A stretch of 33,831 bases of DNA from Burkholderiales bacterium. GTDB lineage: Bacteria; Pseudomonadota; Gammaproteobacteria; Burkholderiales; SG8-39. The translations under genes and the position numbers were made by a program. The stretch spans positions 1-33,831 of the forward strand of contig JADGRQ010000040.1 of the NCBI GenBank assembly GCA_017880775.1. Reading direction: 5' to 3'. This document shows, piece by piece, positions 1-10,075 of the stretch. The notes beneath the pieces are model-generated. The model was not told where the DNA came from. It did not search any database and saw only the letters and a program-made list of their open reading frames with translations. Every line of letters starts with the position of its first letter. The first letter of the stretch is position 1.

Positions 1-714
1 GGGGTGCACTTCGGGCACCAAACCCGCTTCTGGAACCCGAAGATGGCGCCGTACATTTTCGGCCACCGCAACAAGATCCACATCATCAATCTGGAAACGA
101 CCCTGGCGATGTACCAGGAGGCGCTCAAGTTCGTGCGCCAGCTTGCGGCGAACAAGGGCACCCTGTTGTTCGTCGGCACCAAGCGGCAGGCGCGCGAGAT
201 CGTGCGCGAGGAGGCGCAGCGTTGCAGCGCGCCCTATGTCGACCACCGCTGGCTGGGCGGCATGCTCACTAACTTCAAGACGGTCAAGCAGTCGATCAAG
301 CGCCTGAAGGAGATGGAGCAGATGGCGCAGGACGGCAGCTTCGAACGCATGGCGAAGAAGGAGGCGCTCGGCGTGCAGCGCGAAATGGCCAAATTGCTGC
401 GCGGCCTGGGCGGCATCAAGGAGCTCGCCAGCCTGCCCGACGCGCTGTTCGTGATCGACGTCGGCTACCACAAGGGCGCGATTACCGAGGCCAGGAAACT
501 CGGCATTCCGATCGTGAGCGTGGTCGACACCAACCATTCGCCGGAAGGAATCGATTTCGTGATTCCCGGCAACGACGATTCGAGCCGCGCGATCCGGCTG
601 TACGCGCGCGGCGTCGCCGACGCCGTGCTCGAAGGCCGTTCGCAGTCGATTGAAGAGGTGGTTGCGGCCTCGCGCGACGAGTTCGTCGAGGTCGATGAAG
701 AGCGGGGCGCCTAG
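1..714 (+). CDS. rpsB: 30S ribosomal protein S2 (5' end cut by window edge)
   Basis: Ribosomal protein S2 of the small subunit, which helps bind S1 and is needed for translation initiation. The reading frame is open from base 1 and begins inside the conserved [15 protein letters not shown] block, so about a dozen N-terminal residues (in E. coli MATVSMRDMLKA) lie outside the window. Other S2 signatures follow: [51 protein letters not shown], and [19 protein letters not shown] with a conserved acidic C-terminus. The GTG at position 4 is an internal codon, not the start. It is followed by a terminator-like hairpin and then tsf, the usual bacterial pair. Identity is certain; only the 5' end is missing. 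Confidence 0.98.
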   Translation, partial: GVHFGHQTRFWNPKMAPYIFGHRNKIHIINLETTLAMYQEALKFVRQLAANKGTLLFVGTKRQAREIVREEAQRCSAPYVDHRWLGGMLTNFKTVKQSIKRLKEMEQMAQDGSFERMAKKEALGVQREMAKLLRGLGGIKELASLPDALFVIDVGYHKGAITEARKLGIPIVSVVDTNHSPEGIDFVIPGNDDSSRAIRLYARGVADAVLEGRSQSIEEVVAASRDEFVEVDEERGA

Positions 715-736
715 GCGCCGCCGACGGAAGATCGGG

Positions 737-764
737 AAAAGGGGGGCTGTGAGCCCCTTTTTTT
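737..764 (+). terminator. Terminator-like hairpin between rpsB and tsf
   Basis: The sequence has an A-run, then GGGGCT, a 3-nt GTG loop, AGCCCC and seven T residues. The stem can be lengthened by two G-T wobbles and by A-T pairs. This has the form of an intrinsic terminator. Because tsf normally shares the rpsB transcript, it probably acts as a partial terminator that lowers EF-Ts relative to S2. That role is inferred from position and shape. Confidence 0.75.
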
Positions 765-793
765 GAACCTGCAAGCGAGCGAAGGAGCGGTAC

Positions 794-1672
794 ATGGCGG
801 AAATCGGCGCGAGCCTGGTGAAGGAACTGCGGGAGATGACCGGGCTCGGGATGATGGAGTGCAAGAAGGCGCTGGCTGAGGCCGGCGGCAACCTCGGCAA
901 GGCCGAGGAGCTGCTGCGCATCCGCAGCGGCGCGAAAGCCAGCAAGGCGGCAGGACGGATCGCGGCCGAGGGCGTGATTGGCGCATGGCTCGCGCCCGAC
1001 GGACGCTCGGCGGCGATGGTCGAAGTGAACTGCGAGACCGATTTCGTCGCAAAGAACGAGGATTTCCTGGCGTTTGCCGCATCGCTCGCCCGAATCGTCG
1101 CGCGCGAAAATCCCGCCGACGTGGCGGCGCTGATGGAGCTGACGCTCGGCGGCGAAAAAATTGAGAGCCGGCGGCAGGCACTGGTCCAGAAAATCGGCGA
1201 AAACCTCAGCATCCGCCGCTTGCGCCGCATGCAGACTGACGTAAAGCTGGCGCAATACCTGCATGGAACGAAGATCGGCGTGACCGTCGAATTCGAAGGC
1301 GCGGACGAAATCGGCAAGGACCTCGCGATGCATATCGCGTTTGCCAGGCCCCGCTACCTCGGAAAGGGCGAGGTCGCGCCGGAAATCGTGGCACGCGAAC
1401 GGGAAATCCTCGCTGCACGGGCCAGCGAGTCCGGCAAGCCCGTCGAAATCGCGGCCAAGATGGTCGAGGGCGGGCTGAACAAGTTCCTTGGCGAGATCAC
1501 TTTGCTCGGCCAGCCCTTCGTCAAGGACGACAAGCAGACGGTGGAGAAGATGCTCGCGGCGCGCAAGGGCAAGGTACTCGGCTATGCGTTTTTCGTGGTG
1601 GGTGAGGGCATCGAGAAGAAGTCGGGCGACTTCGCGGCCGAAGTGAAGGCGGCGGCCGGAATGGGTCGTTGA
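794..1672 (+). CDS. tsf: Elongation factor Ts
   Basis: EF-Ts, the guanine nucleotide exchange factor that releases GDP from EF-Tu. The 292-residue product has the N-terminal UBA-like domain with [16 protein letters not shown] and the following [13 protein letters not shown]. The first core-domain signature [16 protein letters not shown] lies near residues 75-90. A Shine-Dalgarno AAGGAG at 782-787 sits six bases before the ATG. The length is typical for proteobacteria. It lies 79 bp after rpsB, past a terminator-like hairpin, and ahead of pyrH. Several antisense open frames cover it but are shadows. Confidence 0.97.
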   Translation: MAEIGASLVKELREMTGLGMMECKKALAEAGGNLGKAEELLRIRSGAKASKAAGRIAAEGVIGAWLAPDGRSAAMVEVNCETDFVAKNEDFLAFAASLARIVARENPADVAALMELTLGGEKIESRRQALVQKIGENLSIRRLRRMQTDVKLAQYLHGTKIGVTVEFEGADEIGKDLAMHIAFARPRYLGKGEVAPEIVAREREILAARASESGKPVEIAAKMVEGGLNKFLGEITLLGQPFVKDDKQTVEKMLAARKGKVLGYAFFVVGEGIEKKSGDFAAEVKAAAGMGR

Positions 1673-1700
1673 CGGCAGCGGGGAAAAAGCGGCCAGCACA

Positions 1701-2414
1701 GTGACACCCAAGTACAAGCGCATCCTGCTCAAGCTCTCGGGCGAAGCCTTGATGGGCGACGATGCGTATGGCATCAACCGGCAGACCATCGAAACCATCG
1801 TCGCCGAAATTGCCGCGGTCGCGCGCATGGGTGTGGAGATCGGGGTGGTGATCGGCGGCGGCAATATCTTCCGCGGCGTGGCACTGGGCGCGGCCGGCAT
1901 GGATCGTGCGACCGCCGACTATATGGGGATGCTCGCAACCATCATGAACGCGCTCGCACTGCAGGACGCGATGCGCCACGCGGGAATCGCCAGCCGGGTG
2001 CAATCCGCGCTCAATATCGAGCAGGTGGTCGAGCCGTATATCCGCGGCAAGGCGATCCGCTATCTGGAGGAAGGCAAGGTGGTGATCTTCGCCGGAGGGA
2101 CCGGCAATCCGTTTTTCACGACCGATACCGCGGCCGCGCTGCGCGGCAGCGAGATGGGCGCGGAGATCGTGCTAAAGGCAACCAAGGTCGATGGCGTCTA
2201 TACGTCGGATCCGAACCAGGACCCCGCCGCGCAGCGCTATTCACGCCTGAGCTTCGACGAGGCGATCGCGCGCCACCTCAAGGTGATGGATGCGACCGCG
2301 CTCACGCTGTGCCGCGACCAGCGCCTGCCGGTCAACGTATTCAGCATCTTCAAGCCGAACGCGCTTCAGCGCGTGGTTGCCGGCGAGGACGAAGGAACGC
2401 TGGTGCACTGTTAG
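1701..2414 (+). CDS. pyrH: UMP kinase
   Basis: UMP kinase of the amino acid kinase fold, forming UDP from UMP and ATP in pyrimidine nucleotide synthesis; the family is a GTP-activated, UTP-inhibited hexamer. The 237-residue protein shows [13 protein letters not shown] at the N-terminus, [13 protein letters not shown] (phosphate binding), [18 protein letters not shown], and [16 protein letters not shown] with [13 protein letters not shown] near the middle. It ends with EGTLV as is usual. The start is a GTG with a weak ribosome binding site; no ATG gives a better N-terminus. It lies 28 bp after tsf and 8 bp before frr, clearly in the same operon. Confidence 0.97.
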   Translation: MTPKYKRILLKLSGEALMGDDAYGINRQTIETIVAEIAAVARMGVEIGVVIGGGNIFRGVALGAAGMDRATADYMGMLATIMNALALQDAMRHAGIASRVQSALNIEQVVEPYIRGKAIRYLEEGKVVIFAGGTGNPFFTTDTAAALRGSEMGAEIVLKATKVDGVYTSDPNQDPAAQRYSRLSFDEAIARHLKVMDATALTLCRDQRLPVNVFSIFKPNALQRVVAGEDEGTLVHC

Positions 2415-2422
2415 GAGGGGAG

Positions 2423-2980
2423 ATGATTGCGGACCTGAAGAAGAACACCGAGCTGAAGATGAAGAAGACCCTCGAAGCGTTCAAGGCCGATCTCGGCAAG
2501 GTGCGCACCGGGCGGGCGCACACCGGTCTGCTCGATCACATTACGGTGGACTATTACGGCTCGCAGACGCCGATCAACCAGGTCGCGAGGATCACCCTGA
2601 TCGATGCGCGTACGATCGGCGTTTCGCCGTTCGAGAAGAAGGTCGGTCCGGCGATCGAAAAGGCGATCCGCGACTCGGACCTGGGGCTCAATCCGGCTGC
2701 CGCCGGCGAGACCATTCGCGTACCCATGCCGATGCTCACCGAGGAGCGGCGCAAGGAGCTGATCAAGGTGGTGCGGCATGAGGCGGAGAATGCCCGGGTG
2801 GCGGTCCGCAACCTGCGCCGCGAGGCCAATCATGTGCTCAAGGAAGCGCTCAAGCAGAAGACGGTGTCGGAAAACGACGAGCGGCGCTCTCAGGACGAGG
2901 TGCAGAAGCTTACCGACCGGCATATTGCCGAAATCGACAGGATGCTCGAGCTGAAGGAAGCCGAGTTGATGGCAGTATGA
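2423..2980 (+). CDS. frr: Ribosome recycling factor
   Basis: Ribosome recycling factor, which with EF-G splits the post-termination ribosome. The chosen ATG at 2423 follows a strong AGGAGGGG four to six bases upstream and gives a 185-residue protein, the family's normal length. A longer open frame from 2309 overlaps pyrH and is not supported. Family signatures are visible: [18 protein letters not shown], the [18 protein letters not shown] segment, [21 protein letters not shown], and the C-terminal long helix with [19 protein letters not shown]. The stop overlaps the uppS start (ATGA), pointing to translational coupling. Confidence 0.97.
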   Translation: MIADLKKNTELKMKKTLEAFKADLGKVRTGRAHTGLLDHITVDYYGSQTPINQVARITLIDARTIGVSPFEKKVGPAIEKAIRDSDLGLNPAAAGETIRVPMPMLTEERRKELIKVVRHEAENARVAVRNLRREANHVLKEALKQKTVSENDERRSQDEVQKLTDRHIAEIDRMLELKEAELMAV

Positions 2981-3846
2981 GCGAAATGCCGGAGAGTTCG
3001 ACGCTCGAAGTTCCGCCGCAGCGCAGTGTGCCGCGCCATGTCGCAATCATCATGGACGGCAACGGCCGCTGGGCGAAGCGGCGGCATCTGCCGCGCATTG
3101 CCGGACACAAGCGCGGCGTGGAGGCCGTGCGCGACATCGTCAAGGCGTGCATCGAGCGGGGGGTCGAATACCTGACTCTGTTCGCCTTCAGTTCGGAGAA
3201 CTGGCGGCGCCCGGCCGAAGAGGTCACGTTGCTGATGCAGCTGTTCGCGTCGGCGTTGATCGGCGAGGTTGAAAAACTGGGTCGCAACGGGGTGCGGCTG
3301 AAAGTGGTCGGGGATCTGTCTCGGTTCGATGCGCGCATCCGCACCCTGATCGACGAGGCCGAAGCGCAGACCGCCGCGAACGGGCGACTGACCCTCACCA
3401 TCGCTGCCAACTATGGCGGGCGCTGGGACCTGATGCAGGCGATGTCGCGGCTGCTGCGTGAGCAGCAGCCGTTGGCGGGCGGCGATTTCTCCGAGCAGCA
3501 GTTCTCACCGTACCTGGCGATGAGCTACGCGCCCGAGCCGGATTTGTTCATCCGTACCGGCGGCGAGCAGCGCATCAGCAATTTCCTGCTCTGGCAACTG
3601 GCGTACGCCGAACTATGCTTCACGCCCACGCTGTGGCCCGATTTCGACGCCAGCGCGCTGGATGCAGCATTCGCGTCCTACCGCAAGCGCGAGCGGCGCT
3701 ACGGCCGCACCAGCGAACAGCTCGAGGAGGAACGGCGCCGGCTCCGAACCGCAGGCGAGCACTCCGAGGCGACCGCAGGCGAGCCATCCGGGGGGACCGT
3801 AGGCGAACCCTCTGAGGCGGCCGCGCGTGCGCGCGCGAATGCTTAG
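2977..3846 (+). CDS. uppS: Undecaprenyl diphosphate synthase (cis-prenyltransferase)
   Basis: Cis-prenyltransferase that extends farnesyl diphosphate with eight isopentenyl units to make the C55 carrier lipid for peptidoglycan and O-antigen. Signatures: [16 protein letters not shown] (catalytic Asp and diphosphate-binding loop) near residues 21-36, [27 protein letters not shown], and the C-terminal [26 protein letters not shown]. It starts with ATG in a 4-bp overlap with frr. At 289 residues it is about 35 longer than E. coli UppS (253). The extra tail, from about residue 258, is low-complexity and encoded by a 24-bp tandem repeat. The core is intact, so activity is expected. Confidence 0.96.
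   Translation: MSEMPESSTLEVPPQRSVPRHVAIIMDGNGRWAKRRHLPRIAGHKRGVEAVRDIVKACIERGVEYLTLFAFSSENWRRPAEEVTLLMQLFASALIGEVEKLGRNGVRLKVVGDLSRFDARIRTLIDEAEAQTAANGRLTLTIAANYGGRWDLMQAMSRLLREQQPLAGGDFSEQQFSPYLAMSYAPEPDLFIRTGGEQRISNFLLWQLAYAELCFTPTLWPDFDASALDAAFASYRKRERRYGRTSEQLEEERRRLRTAGEHSEATAGEPSGGTVGEPSEAAARARANA
3748..3819 (+). repeat. Three degenerate 24-bp tandem repeats at the 3' end of uppS
   Basis: Three consecutive units at 3748-3771, 3772-3795 and 3796-3819 each encode an octapeptide: [16 protein letters not shown] and TVGEPSEA. The unit length is a multiple of three, so changes in copy number would keep the uppS frame. The repeat lies after the last conserved motif and just before the cdsA start. 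Confidence 0.85.
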
Positions 3847-4669
3847 ATCCCGCGTCCTCACCGCGGTCGTCCTGCTGGGCGGCTTTCTCGGCTGCGTGTT
3901 TTTGCTGCCGCACGCCGCGTTTGCCGCGCTGGCGGGTTTGGTCGCGACCCTCGCCGCCTGGGAGTGGGCCCGGCTCGCGTCGTTCGGGGGTGCCGCGCGC
4001 TACGCGTTTGCCACGGCGTGCGCTCTGGTCTATGTGCTGCTCGGCTCGACGCTCGGTGCGCAGCACGTCGATCAAACCGCGTCCGCCGCGCTGTACGGCG
4101 TGGCGACCGGTTTCTGGCTGTTTGTCGCGCCGGCTTGGCTCGCGCGCGGCGTACGGCTCGAGTCGCGCCTGCTGGCGGTGGCGATCGGTGCGCTGGTGAT
4201 CATCCCGGCCGCGCTGGCCCTAGCGGAGCTGCGCGATTACTCCCCGGCGCTGCTGCTGGCGTCGCTGGCCCTCGTCTGGATTGCGGACTCCGCCGCGTAC
4301 TTTGTCGGGCGGCGTTTCGGCCGGCGCAAGCTCGCCCCCGCGATCAGCCCGGGGAAGACCTGGGAAGGGGTCGCGGGCGGACTCGCCGCGAGCGTTGCCT
4401 ACGCTATCATTCTCGCGCTGGCCGCTCCGCCCGGCCTGCCCGCAGCGCAACGCTTTGCGTGGGCCGGGTACGTACTGATCGCCGTGCTGCTGTGCGCGCT
4501 CGGCGTGGTGGGTGACCTGTTCGAATCCGCGCTCAAGCGCCGCGCCGGAGTCAAGGACAGCGGGTCGCTGCTGCCCGGACACGGCGGCGTGCTCGACAGG
4601 ATCGACAGCGCGACGTCGACATTGCCTGCGGCAGCACTGGCGTTGTTCGTTTACTCGAGGTGGGCATGA
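3839..4669 (+). CDS. cdsA: Phosphatidate cytidylyltransferase (CDP-diglyceride synthase)
   Basis: Integral membrane enzyme that makes CDP-diacylglycerol from phosphatidic acid and CTP, the branch point for bacterial phospholipids. Many hydrophobic segments fill the protein. The family signature near the C-terminus is present as [35 protein letters not shown], and the preceding [13 protein letters not shown] is the conserved cytosolic loop. I prefer the ATG at 3839 because it gives the usual [13 protein letters not shown] start, overlapping the uppS stop by 8 bp. A GTG at 3827 with GAGG nine bases upstream is a real alternative adding four residues. Its stop overlaps the dxr start (ATGA). Confidence 0.95.
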   Translation: MLRSRVLTAVVLLGGFLGCVFLLPHAAFAALAGLVATLAAWEWARLASFGGAARYAFATACALVYVLLGSTLGAQHVDQTASAALYGVATGFWLFVAPAWLARGVRLESRLLAVAIGALVIIPAALALAELRDYSPALLLASLALVWIADSAAYFVGRRFGRRKLAPAISPGKTWEGVAGGLAASVAYAIILALAAPPGLPAAQRFAWAGYVLIAVLLCALGVVGDLFESALKRRAGVKDSGSLLPGHGGVLDRIDSATSTLPAAALALFVYSRWA

Positions 4670-5865
4670 CACGGCCGTTGTCGCTATGCGTGCTGGGGGC
4701 GACCGGGTCGATCGGGGCGAGCACGCTCGATGTGGTGGCACGCCACGCGGAGCGTTTCTCACTGTTCGCGCTGACCGCCAACGGATCGTCCGAGCGCCTG
4801 GTCGAATTGTGCGTCAAGCATCGCCCCAGGTACGCGGTGCTGTCAGGCTGCTCATCGGATGAGCCGGCCGCCCGACAATTGCGGCAGGCCGGCTGCAAGA
4901 CCGAGTTGCTGTTCGGGCAAGCGGGGCTGGTGGCGGTGGCCGCTGCGCCGGAATGCGACGTGGTGATGGCGGCCATCGTAGGCGCGGCGGGTCTTGCGCC
5001 ATCGCTCGCTGCAGCGCGGGCCGGCAAGCGCGTGCTGCTTGCGAACAAGGAAGCGCTGGTCATGGCCGGAGCGTTGTTCATGCAGGCCGTGCGCGACGGC
5101 GGCGCGCAATTGCTGCCCATCGACAGCGAGCACAACGCGGTATTCCAGTGCCTCCCGCGTGATGCCGCGGGGCGCGCGCACACCGGCGAGGTGCGGCGTA
5201 TCGTGCTCACCGCATCGGGCGGGCCGTTCCGCGCCGTGCCGCTCGAGCGCCTTGCGGTGGTCACGCCGGAGGAGGCGTGCGCGCACCCGAACTGGGTGAT
5301 GGGCCGCAAGATATCGGTCGATTCCGCCACCATGATGAACAAGGGGCTGGAGGTGATCGAGGCCTGCCTGCTGTTCGGCGCCACGCCCGGCAGCGTCGAA
5401 GTGCTGATCCATCCGCAAAGCATCGTGCATTCGTTGGTGGAATACGTGGATGGCACGCTGCTCGCGCAGCTGTCCAATCCGGACATGCGCATACCGATCG
5501 CGCATGCGCTGGCGTTTCCGCAGCGTTTCGAATCGGGCGCGCGCGCGCTCGACCTTGCGGCGATCGGCCAGCTCAGTTTCGAGCGACCCGACGCCAGGCG
5601 CTTCCCGTGCCTGGGCCTTGCCTATGCGGCTTTGCGCAGCGGCGGCACCGCGCCCGCCATCCTCAACGCCGCGAACGAGATCGCGGTCGCCGCCTTTCTC
5701 GCGCGCCGCATCCGTTTCAGCGATATTTTCATGGTCATCGAGGCGACACTCTCGGGCGTCGCCTGCACGCCAGCCGATGATCTCGACGCGGTCCTTGCCG
5801 CCGATGCCGCGGCGCGCGCCGCCGCCGCGCGCTGCGTCGCGCAGACGACCGAGCGTGCCGCGTGA
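4666..5865 (+). CDS. dxr: 1-deoxy-D-xylulose 5-phosphate reductoisomerase
   Basis: DXP reductoisomerase, the NADPH- and metal-dependent enzyme that commits DXP to the MEP isoprenoid pathway, which feeds the neighbouring uppS. The product is 399 residues, normal for the family. Motifs in order: [15 protein letters not shown] (NADPH binding), [26 protein letters not shown] (metal-binding Asp and Glu), [31 protein letters not shown], and [13 protein letters not shown]. The ATG at 4666 is preceded by GAGG five bases upstream and shares ATGA with the cdsA stop; an in-frame GTG two codons earlier lacks that spacing. Confidence 0.97.
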   Translation: MTRPLSLCVLGATGSIGASTLDVVARHAERFSLFALTANGSSERLVELCVKHRPRYAVLSGCSSDEPAARQLRQAGCKTELLFGQAGLVAVAAAPECDVVMAAIVGAAGLAPSLAAARAGKRVLLANKEALVMAGALFMQAVRDGGAQLLPIDSEHNAVFQCLPRDAAGRAHTGEVRRIVLTASGGPFRAVPLERLAVVTPEEACAHPNWVMGRKISVDSATMMNKGLEVIEACLLFGATPGSVEVLIHPQSIVHSLVEYVDGTLLAQLSNPDMRIPIAHALAFPQRFESGARALDLAAIGQLSFERPDARRFPCLGLAYAALRSGGTAPAILNAANEIAVAAFLARRIRFSDIFMVIEATLSGVACTPADDLDAVLAADAAARAAAARCVAQTTERAA

Positions 5866-7226
5866 GCCTGCTGCAGACCGTTGCGGCGTTCGTGGTCGCA
5901 CTGGCAGTGCTGATCGTGGTGCACGAGTACGGCCACTACCTTGCCGCGCGCCTTGCCGGGGTGAAGGTCCTGCGTTTCTCGGTCGGCTTCGGCCGCCCGA
6001 TCCTGGTTGCGCGACGCGGCGCCGACCACACCGAGTGGGTGCTCGCGGCCGTCCCGCTCGGCGGCTACGTCAAGATGCTCGACGAGAGGGAAGCACCGGT
6101 GGCGTCGAACGAACGCGACCGCGCGTTCAACCGGCAGAGCGTATGGAAGCGATTCATGATCGTGGGGGCGGGGCCGGCATTCAATTTCATGTTCGCCGTC
6201 GCGGTGTACTTCGCCCTGTACCTCCACGGCGTCCCTGAGGCACGACCGGTGGTGGCCGAACCGCCGGCAGGTACGCTCGCGCAGCGCGCGGGGCTCGCCG
6301 CCGGCGATCGCGTGCGCAGCATCGACGACGAGGCGATCGAGACCTGGCAGGAACTGCGCTGGCGCGTGCTGCAGGCCGCCCTGCAGCGGCACTCGCTCAG
6401 AATCGAAGTGATCCGTCAACGCGACGATATCCGGCAGTTGCGCCTCGACCTCGGCGCGGTTCGCAGCGAAGAGGTGGAGGGCGACATCCTCGAGCGGTTG
6501 GGTTTGCAACTATACCGGCCACCGCTGGCGCCGGTGCTGGGCAAGGTGATCGAAGGCGCGGCAGCGGAACGCGCCGGACTGCGGGCCGGAGACCGGATCG
6601 AGACCGCCGGCGGGCGCACGGTCGAAACATGGGAGGATCTTGTTCGGGCCGTGCGCGCACGGCCCGGCGCGACGCTCGAGCTCGGTGTTCTGCGCGACGG
6701 TGCGCGCATTCAGCTCAGCGTCACGCCGGACGCGGTCGGCGCCGCGGGCGAGCGCATCGGGCGCATCGGAGCGGCGCCGCAGATTCCGCCGCATCACGCC
6801 GACGGGATGCTGGTGCAGGTCGACTACGGCATCGTCACGAGCCTCACAAAGGCGGTGGCGAAGACCTGGGACATCTCGATATTCAGTTTGCGCATGCTCG
6901 GGCGGATGCTGCTGGGCGAGGTGTCCTGGAAACACCTGTCGGGCCCACTGACGATCGCGGACTACGCCGGACAATCCGCCCAGCTGGGATGGTTTTCCTA
7001 TCTCACGTTCCTCGCGCTGATCAGCATCAGCCTCGGCGTACTCAATCTGCTGCCAATCCCGTTACTGGATGGCGGGCACTTGATGTATTATTGCCTCGAA
7101 GCAATCAAGGGTAGCCCGGTCTCGGAGCGAGCGATCGAGTTCGGACAGCGCGTCGGCCTCGCGCTGCTGGTGGTAATGATGGCTTTTGCCTTTTACAACG
7201 ACCTCAATCGCCTGTTCTCCGGCTGA
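5862..7226 (+). CDS. rseP: RIP metalloprotease RseP (site-2 protease family)
   Basis: Inner-membrane zinc protease that makes the second cut in anti-sigma factors such as RseA and clears signal-peptide remnants. The HEYGH zinc motif is in the first transmembrane helix (around residue 21). Two PDZ domains follow: one after [13 protein letters not shown], with [13 protein letters not shown], and a second with [18 protein letters not shown]. The second metal-ligand region, [16 protein letters not shown], is in the C-terminal membrane part. The 454-residue length is typical. It starts with GTG overlapping the dxr stop (GTGA), and bamA begins one base after its own stop. Confidence 0.96.
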   Translation: MSLLQTVAAFVVALAVLIVVHEYGHYLAARLAGVKVLRFSVGFGRPILVARRGADHTEWVLAAVPLGGYVKMLDEREAPVASNERDRAFNRQSVWKRFMIVGAGPAFNFMFAVAVYFALYLHGVPEARPVVAEPPAGTLAQRAGLAAGDRVRSIDDEAIETWQELRWRVLQAALQRHSLRIEVIRQRDDIRQLRLDLGAVRSEEVEGDILERLGLQLYRPPLAPVLGKVIEGAAAERAGLRAGDRIETAGGRTVETWEDLVRAVRARPGATLELGVLRDGARIQLSVTPDAVGAAGERIGRIGAAPQIPPHHADGMLVQVDYGIVTSLTKAVAKTWDISIFSLRMLGRMLLGEVSWKHLSGPLTIADYAGQSAQLGWFSYLTFLALISISLGVLNLLPIPLLDGGHLMYYCLEAIKGSPVSERAIEFGQRVGLALLVVMMAFAFYNDLNRLFSG

Positions 7227-7227
7227 A

Positions 7228-9525
7228 ATGCTTCAGCGCCATCGTTTGCATCGACTGATCGCCTCGATGACGGCTGGTCTGATCGGCGCGACGCTCAGCG
7301 TCGCCGCTCTGGCTTTCGATCCGTTCGTGGTGAAGGACGTCCGCGTCGAAGGACTGCAGCGCACCGAAGCAGGCACGGTGTTCAGCTACCTGCCGGTCAA
7401 GGTCGGCGACACGCTCACCGAGGAAAAGGCGCAGCAGGCGATCCGAGCGCTGTTCGCAACGGGCTTCTTCAAGGATGTCCGTCTCGAGGTCGAAAACGGC
7501 GTGCTGGTGGTGACGGTGGAGGAGCGGCCGGCGATCGCGCAGATCGACTTTTCCGGCATCAAGGCGTTCGAAACCGACCAGTTGCGCAAGATCCTGCGCG
7601 AGCAGGGCATCGCCGACGGACGGATTTTCGACCGGGCGGCGCTCGAGAACTCGGAGCAGGAGTTGAAGCGCCAGTATCTTGGCCGCGGACTGTATGCCGT
7701 CACCGTGCAGACCACCATCACGCCGCTCGAGCGCAATCGCGTCGGCATCAATTTCACGGTCAACGAAGGGTCGGCCGCAAAGATCCGCTCGATCAACATC
7801 GTGGGCGCGCAGGCATTCCAGGAAAAGGCGCTGCTCGACGAAATGACGCTGCGCACGCCCGGCTGGCTCACCTGGTACACCAAGCACGACCAGTATTCGC
7901 GCGAGAAACTCTCGGCGGACCTGGAAACGTTGCGCTCGTTCTATCAGAACCGCGGCTACCTGGATTTCGCCATCGATTCCACCCAGGTATCGATCACCCC
8001 GGACCGGAACGACATTTACATCACCATCAATATCTCCGAGGGGGAGAAGTACACCGTTTCGGAGGTCAAGCTTGCCGGCCAGATGCTGGCTCCCGAGGAG
8101 GAGCTGCGCAAGCTGGTCCGCCTCAACCCGGGCGACGTGTTCGCGCGCGACCGGCTGACCGAATCCACCAAGGCGATCGCCGAGCGCCTCGGCAACGACG
8201 GCTATGCGTTTGCCAACGCCAACGCGGTGCCGGAAGTGGACAAGGAAAAGCGCACCGTAGCCTTCACCATCCTGATCGACCCGGGTCGCCGCGTCTACGT
8301 CCGGCGCATCAGTTTCGGCGGCAACACGCGCACGCGCGACGATGTGATCCGGCGCGAATTGCGCCAGCTCGAAGGCGGCTTCTACGACGCATCGAAGATC
8401 CAGCTTTCCAAACAGCGCATCGACCGCACCCAGTATTTCAAGGACGTCAACGTCGAGACCGCGCCGGTCTCCGGCAGCAGCGACCAGGTCGACGTCAACT
8501 TCACGGTCGAGGAGAAGCCGACGGGCGCGCTAATGTTCGGCCTCGGATTGTCTTCGGTGGACAAATTCGTGGCCCAGGGCTCGATTTCGCAAACGAACTT
8601 TCTCGGCAGCGGCAAGACCATCTCGATCGACGTGAACACCGGCAGCGTCAACAAGGTGTACTCGCTGTCGTACACCGATCCGTATTTCACCGTCGACGGC
8701 GTCAGCCGCGGATTCGACGTCTACCACCGCGACGTCGACGCCTCGACGCTAGCGGTCGGACCGTACAAAACCAGTTCGACCGGCGGTGGCGTGCGTTTCG
8801 GCATTCCTCTGGCCGAACGCGTCGGAATCAACTTTGGACTGAACGCGGAGAGCGTCAATCTCGCGACTTTCGACACCAGCCCGTTGTCCTACATCAATTT
8901 CGCCAACACCTTCGGCAACCACTATACGTATCTCGCAGCCACTGGCGGCTGGGCGCGCGATACGCGCGACAGCTTCATCCAGACCACCAAAGGCTCGCTG
9001 TACAAGGTGTACAGCGAAGTCTCCCTCGGCAATCTCAAGTATTACAAGCTCGGCTACCAGCAGCAGTTCTACACGCCGCTCACGCGCAGCATGACGCTGT
9101 TCCTCAATGGCGACATCGGCATCGGTGGCGGTTACGGCGGCAGGCCGATGCCGTTCTTCAAGGGCTATTACGCGGGCGGCCCGGGGTCGGTCAGGGGCTA
9201 TCGGGCGTTCTCGCTCGGCCCGCAGGACGACCAGGGCAACTCGCTCGGGGGAACTAAACGCGTCGTCGGCTCCGCCGAAGTGCTGTTCCCTTTTCCGGGC
9301 GCGGAGAAAGACAAGGCGCTTCGCCTGAGCGCTTTCCTGGATGCCGGCCAGGTGTTCGGCCAAGACGAGAAATTCTCGTTCGGTGATCTGCGCTACGCCG
9401 CGGGGATCGGGGTCAGCTGGGTATCGCCGTTCGGCCCGTTGCGGATCTCGATCGCGCAACCCCTCAACGACAAGAGCACCGACAAGGTACAGAGGTTACA
9501 ATTCACGTTCGGCACAAACTTCTGA
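7228..9525 (+). CDS. bamA: Outer membrane protein assembly factor BamA
   Basis: Omp85-family outer-membrane protein, the core of the BAM complex that inserts beta-barrel proteins. The ATG at 7228 gives a basic N-terminus, a hydrophobic stretch and a likely signal cleavage after VAALA, leaving the mature protein beginning with FDPF. Five POTRA domains fill about residues 28-430 and the C-terminal barrel the rest. The L6-loop motif is visible as GGPGSVRGYRAFSLGP. The last residue is Phe in LQFTFGTNF, matching the C-terminal beta-signal. The 765-residue length is normal. An in-frame start at 7186 inside rseP is rejected because it destroys the signal peptide. Confidence 0.97.
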   Translation: MLQRHRLHRLIASMTAGLIGATLSVAALAFDPFVVKDVRVEGLQRTEAGTVFSYLPVKVGDTLTEEKAQQAIRALFATGFFKDVRLEVENGVLVVTVEERPAIAQIDFSGIKAFETDQLRKILREQGIADGRIFDRAALENSEQELKRQYLGRGLYAVTVQTTITPLERNRVGINFTVNEGSAAKIRSINIVGAQAFQEKALLDEMTLRTPGWLTWYTKHDQYSREKLSADLETLRSFYQNRGYLDFAIDSTQVSITPDRNDIYITINISEGEKYTVSEVKLAGQMLAPEEELRKLVRLNPGDVFARDRLTESTKAIAERLGNDGYAFANANAVPEVDKEKRTVAFTILIDPGRRVYVRRISFGGNTRTRDDVIRRELRQLEGGFYDASKIQLSKQRIDRTQYFKDVNVETAPVSGSSDQVDVNFTVEEKPTGALMFGLGLSSVDKFVAQGSISQTNFLGSGKTISIDVNTGSVNKVYSLSYTDPYFTVDGVSRGFDVYHRDVDASTLAVGPYKTSSTGGGVRFGIPLAERVGINFGLNAESVNLATFDTSPLSYINFANTFGNHYTYLAATGGWARDTRDSFIQTTKGSLYKVYSEVSLGNLKYYKLGYQQQFYTPLTRSMTLFLNGDIGIGGGYGGRPMPFFKGYYAGGPGSVRGYRAFSLGPQDDQGNSLGGTKRVVGSAEVLFPFPGAEKDKALRLSAFLDAGQVFGQDEKFSFGDLRYAAGIGVSWVSPFGPLRISIAQPLNDKSTDKVQRLQFTFGTNF

Positions 9526-9545
9526 GCGCTTTCCGACCAACACTC

Positions 9546-10064
9546 ATGGTTCGCAACATTCTGCCCCTCATCCTCGGCGCCACGCTCGCCGCGGTCAGTC
9601 CGCTTTGCGCGGCGCAGTCCGAAAGCAAGATCGGGTTCGTCAATACCGAGCGCATCCTGCGCGACGCGGTTCCGGCGGTGCGCGCCCAGAAGAAGATCGA
9701 GGCCGAGTTCGCCAAGCGCGACCAGGAACTGACCCGCACCGCCGATCAGATCAAGCGGCTCCAGGACGAGATGGAGAAGAACGGCCTGACCATGAGCGAG
9801 GCCCAGCGCCGCACCAAGCAACGCGAGGTCAGTGAGCTGGACGTGCAGTTCCAGCGCAAGCGGCGCGAATTCCAGGAAGACCTCAACCAGCGCCGCAACG
9901 AAGAACTCGCCCAGGTCGTCGAACAGGCGAACCGGGTGATCCGCCAGGTCGCCGAGGCGGAAAAATACGACGTCATCTTCCAGGACGCGGTCTATGCGAG
10001 CCCGCGCATCGACATCACCGACAAGGTGATCAAGGCGCTGGAGGGCAAGCCTCCGGCGCGCTAA
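9546..10064 (+). CDS. skp: Periplasmic chaperone Skp/OmpH family
   Basis: Skp-like holdase that escorts unfolded outer-membrane proteins through the periplasm to BamA, encoded just upstream. The 172-residue product has a signal peptide ending LCAAQS, then the family start SKIGFVNTERILRDAVPA. Long charged coiled-coil helices run through about residues 45-140 with many Lys, Glu, Arg and Gln. The C-terminus EKYDVIFQDAVYASPRIDITDKVIKAL is the usual returning strand and helix. It lies 20 bp after bamA and 11 bp before lpxD, the standard proteobacterial order. Confidence 0.93.
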   Translation: MVRNILPLILGATLAAVSPLCAAQSESKIGFVNTERILRDAVPAVRAQKKIEAEFAKRDQELTRTADQIKRLQDEMEKNGLTMSEAQRRTKQREVSELDVQFQRKRREFQEDLNQRRNEELAQVVEQANRVIRQVAEAEKYDVIFQDAVYASPRIDITDKVIKALEGKPPAR

Positions 10065-10075
10065 AAGGGGAGCGC

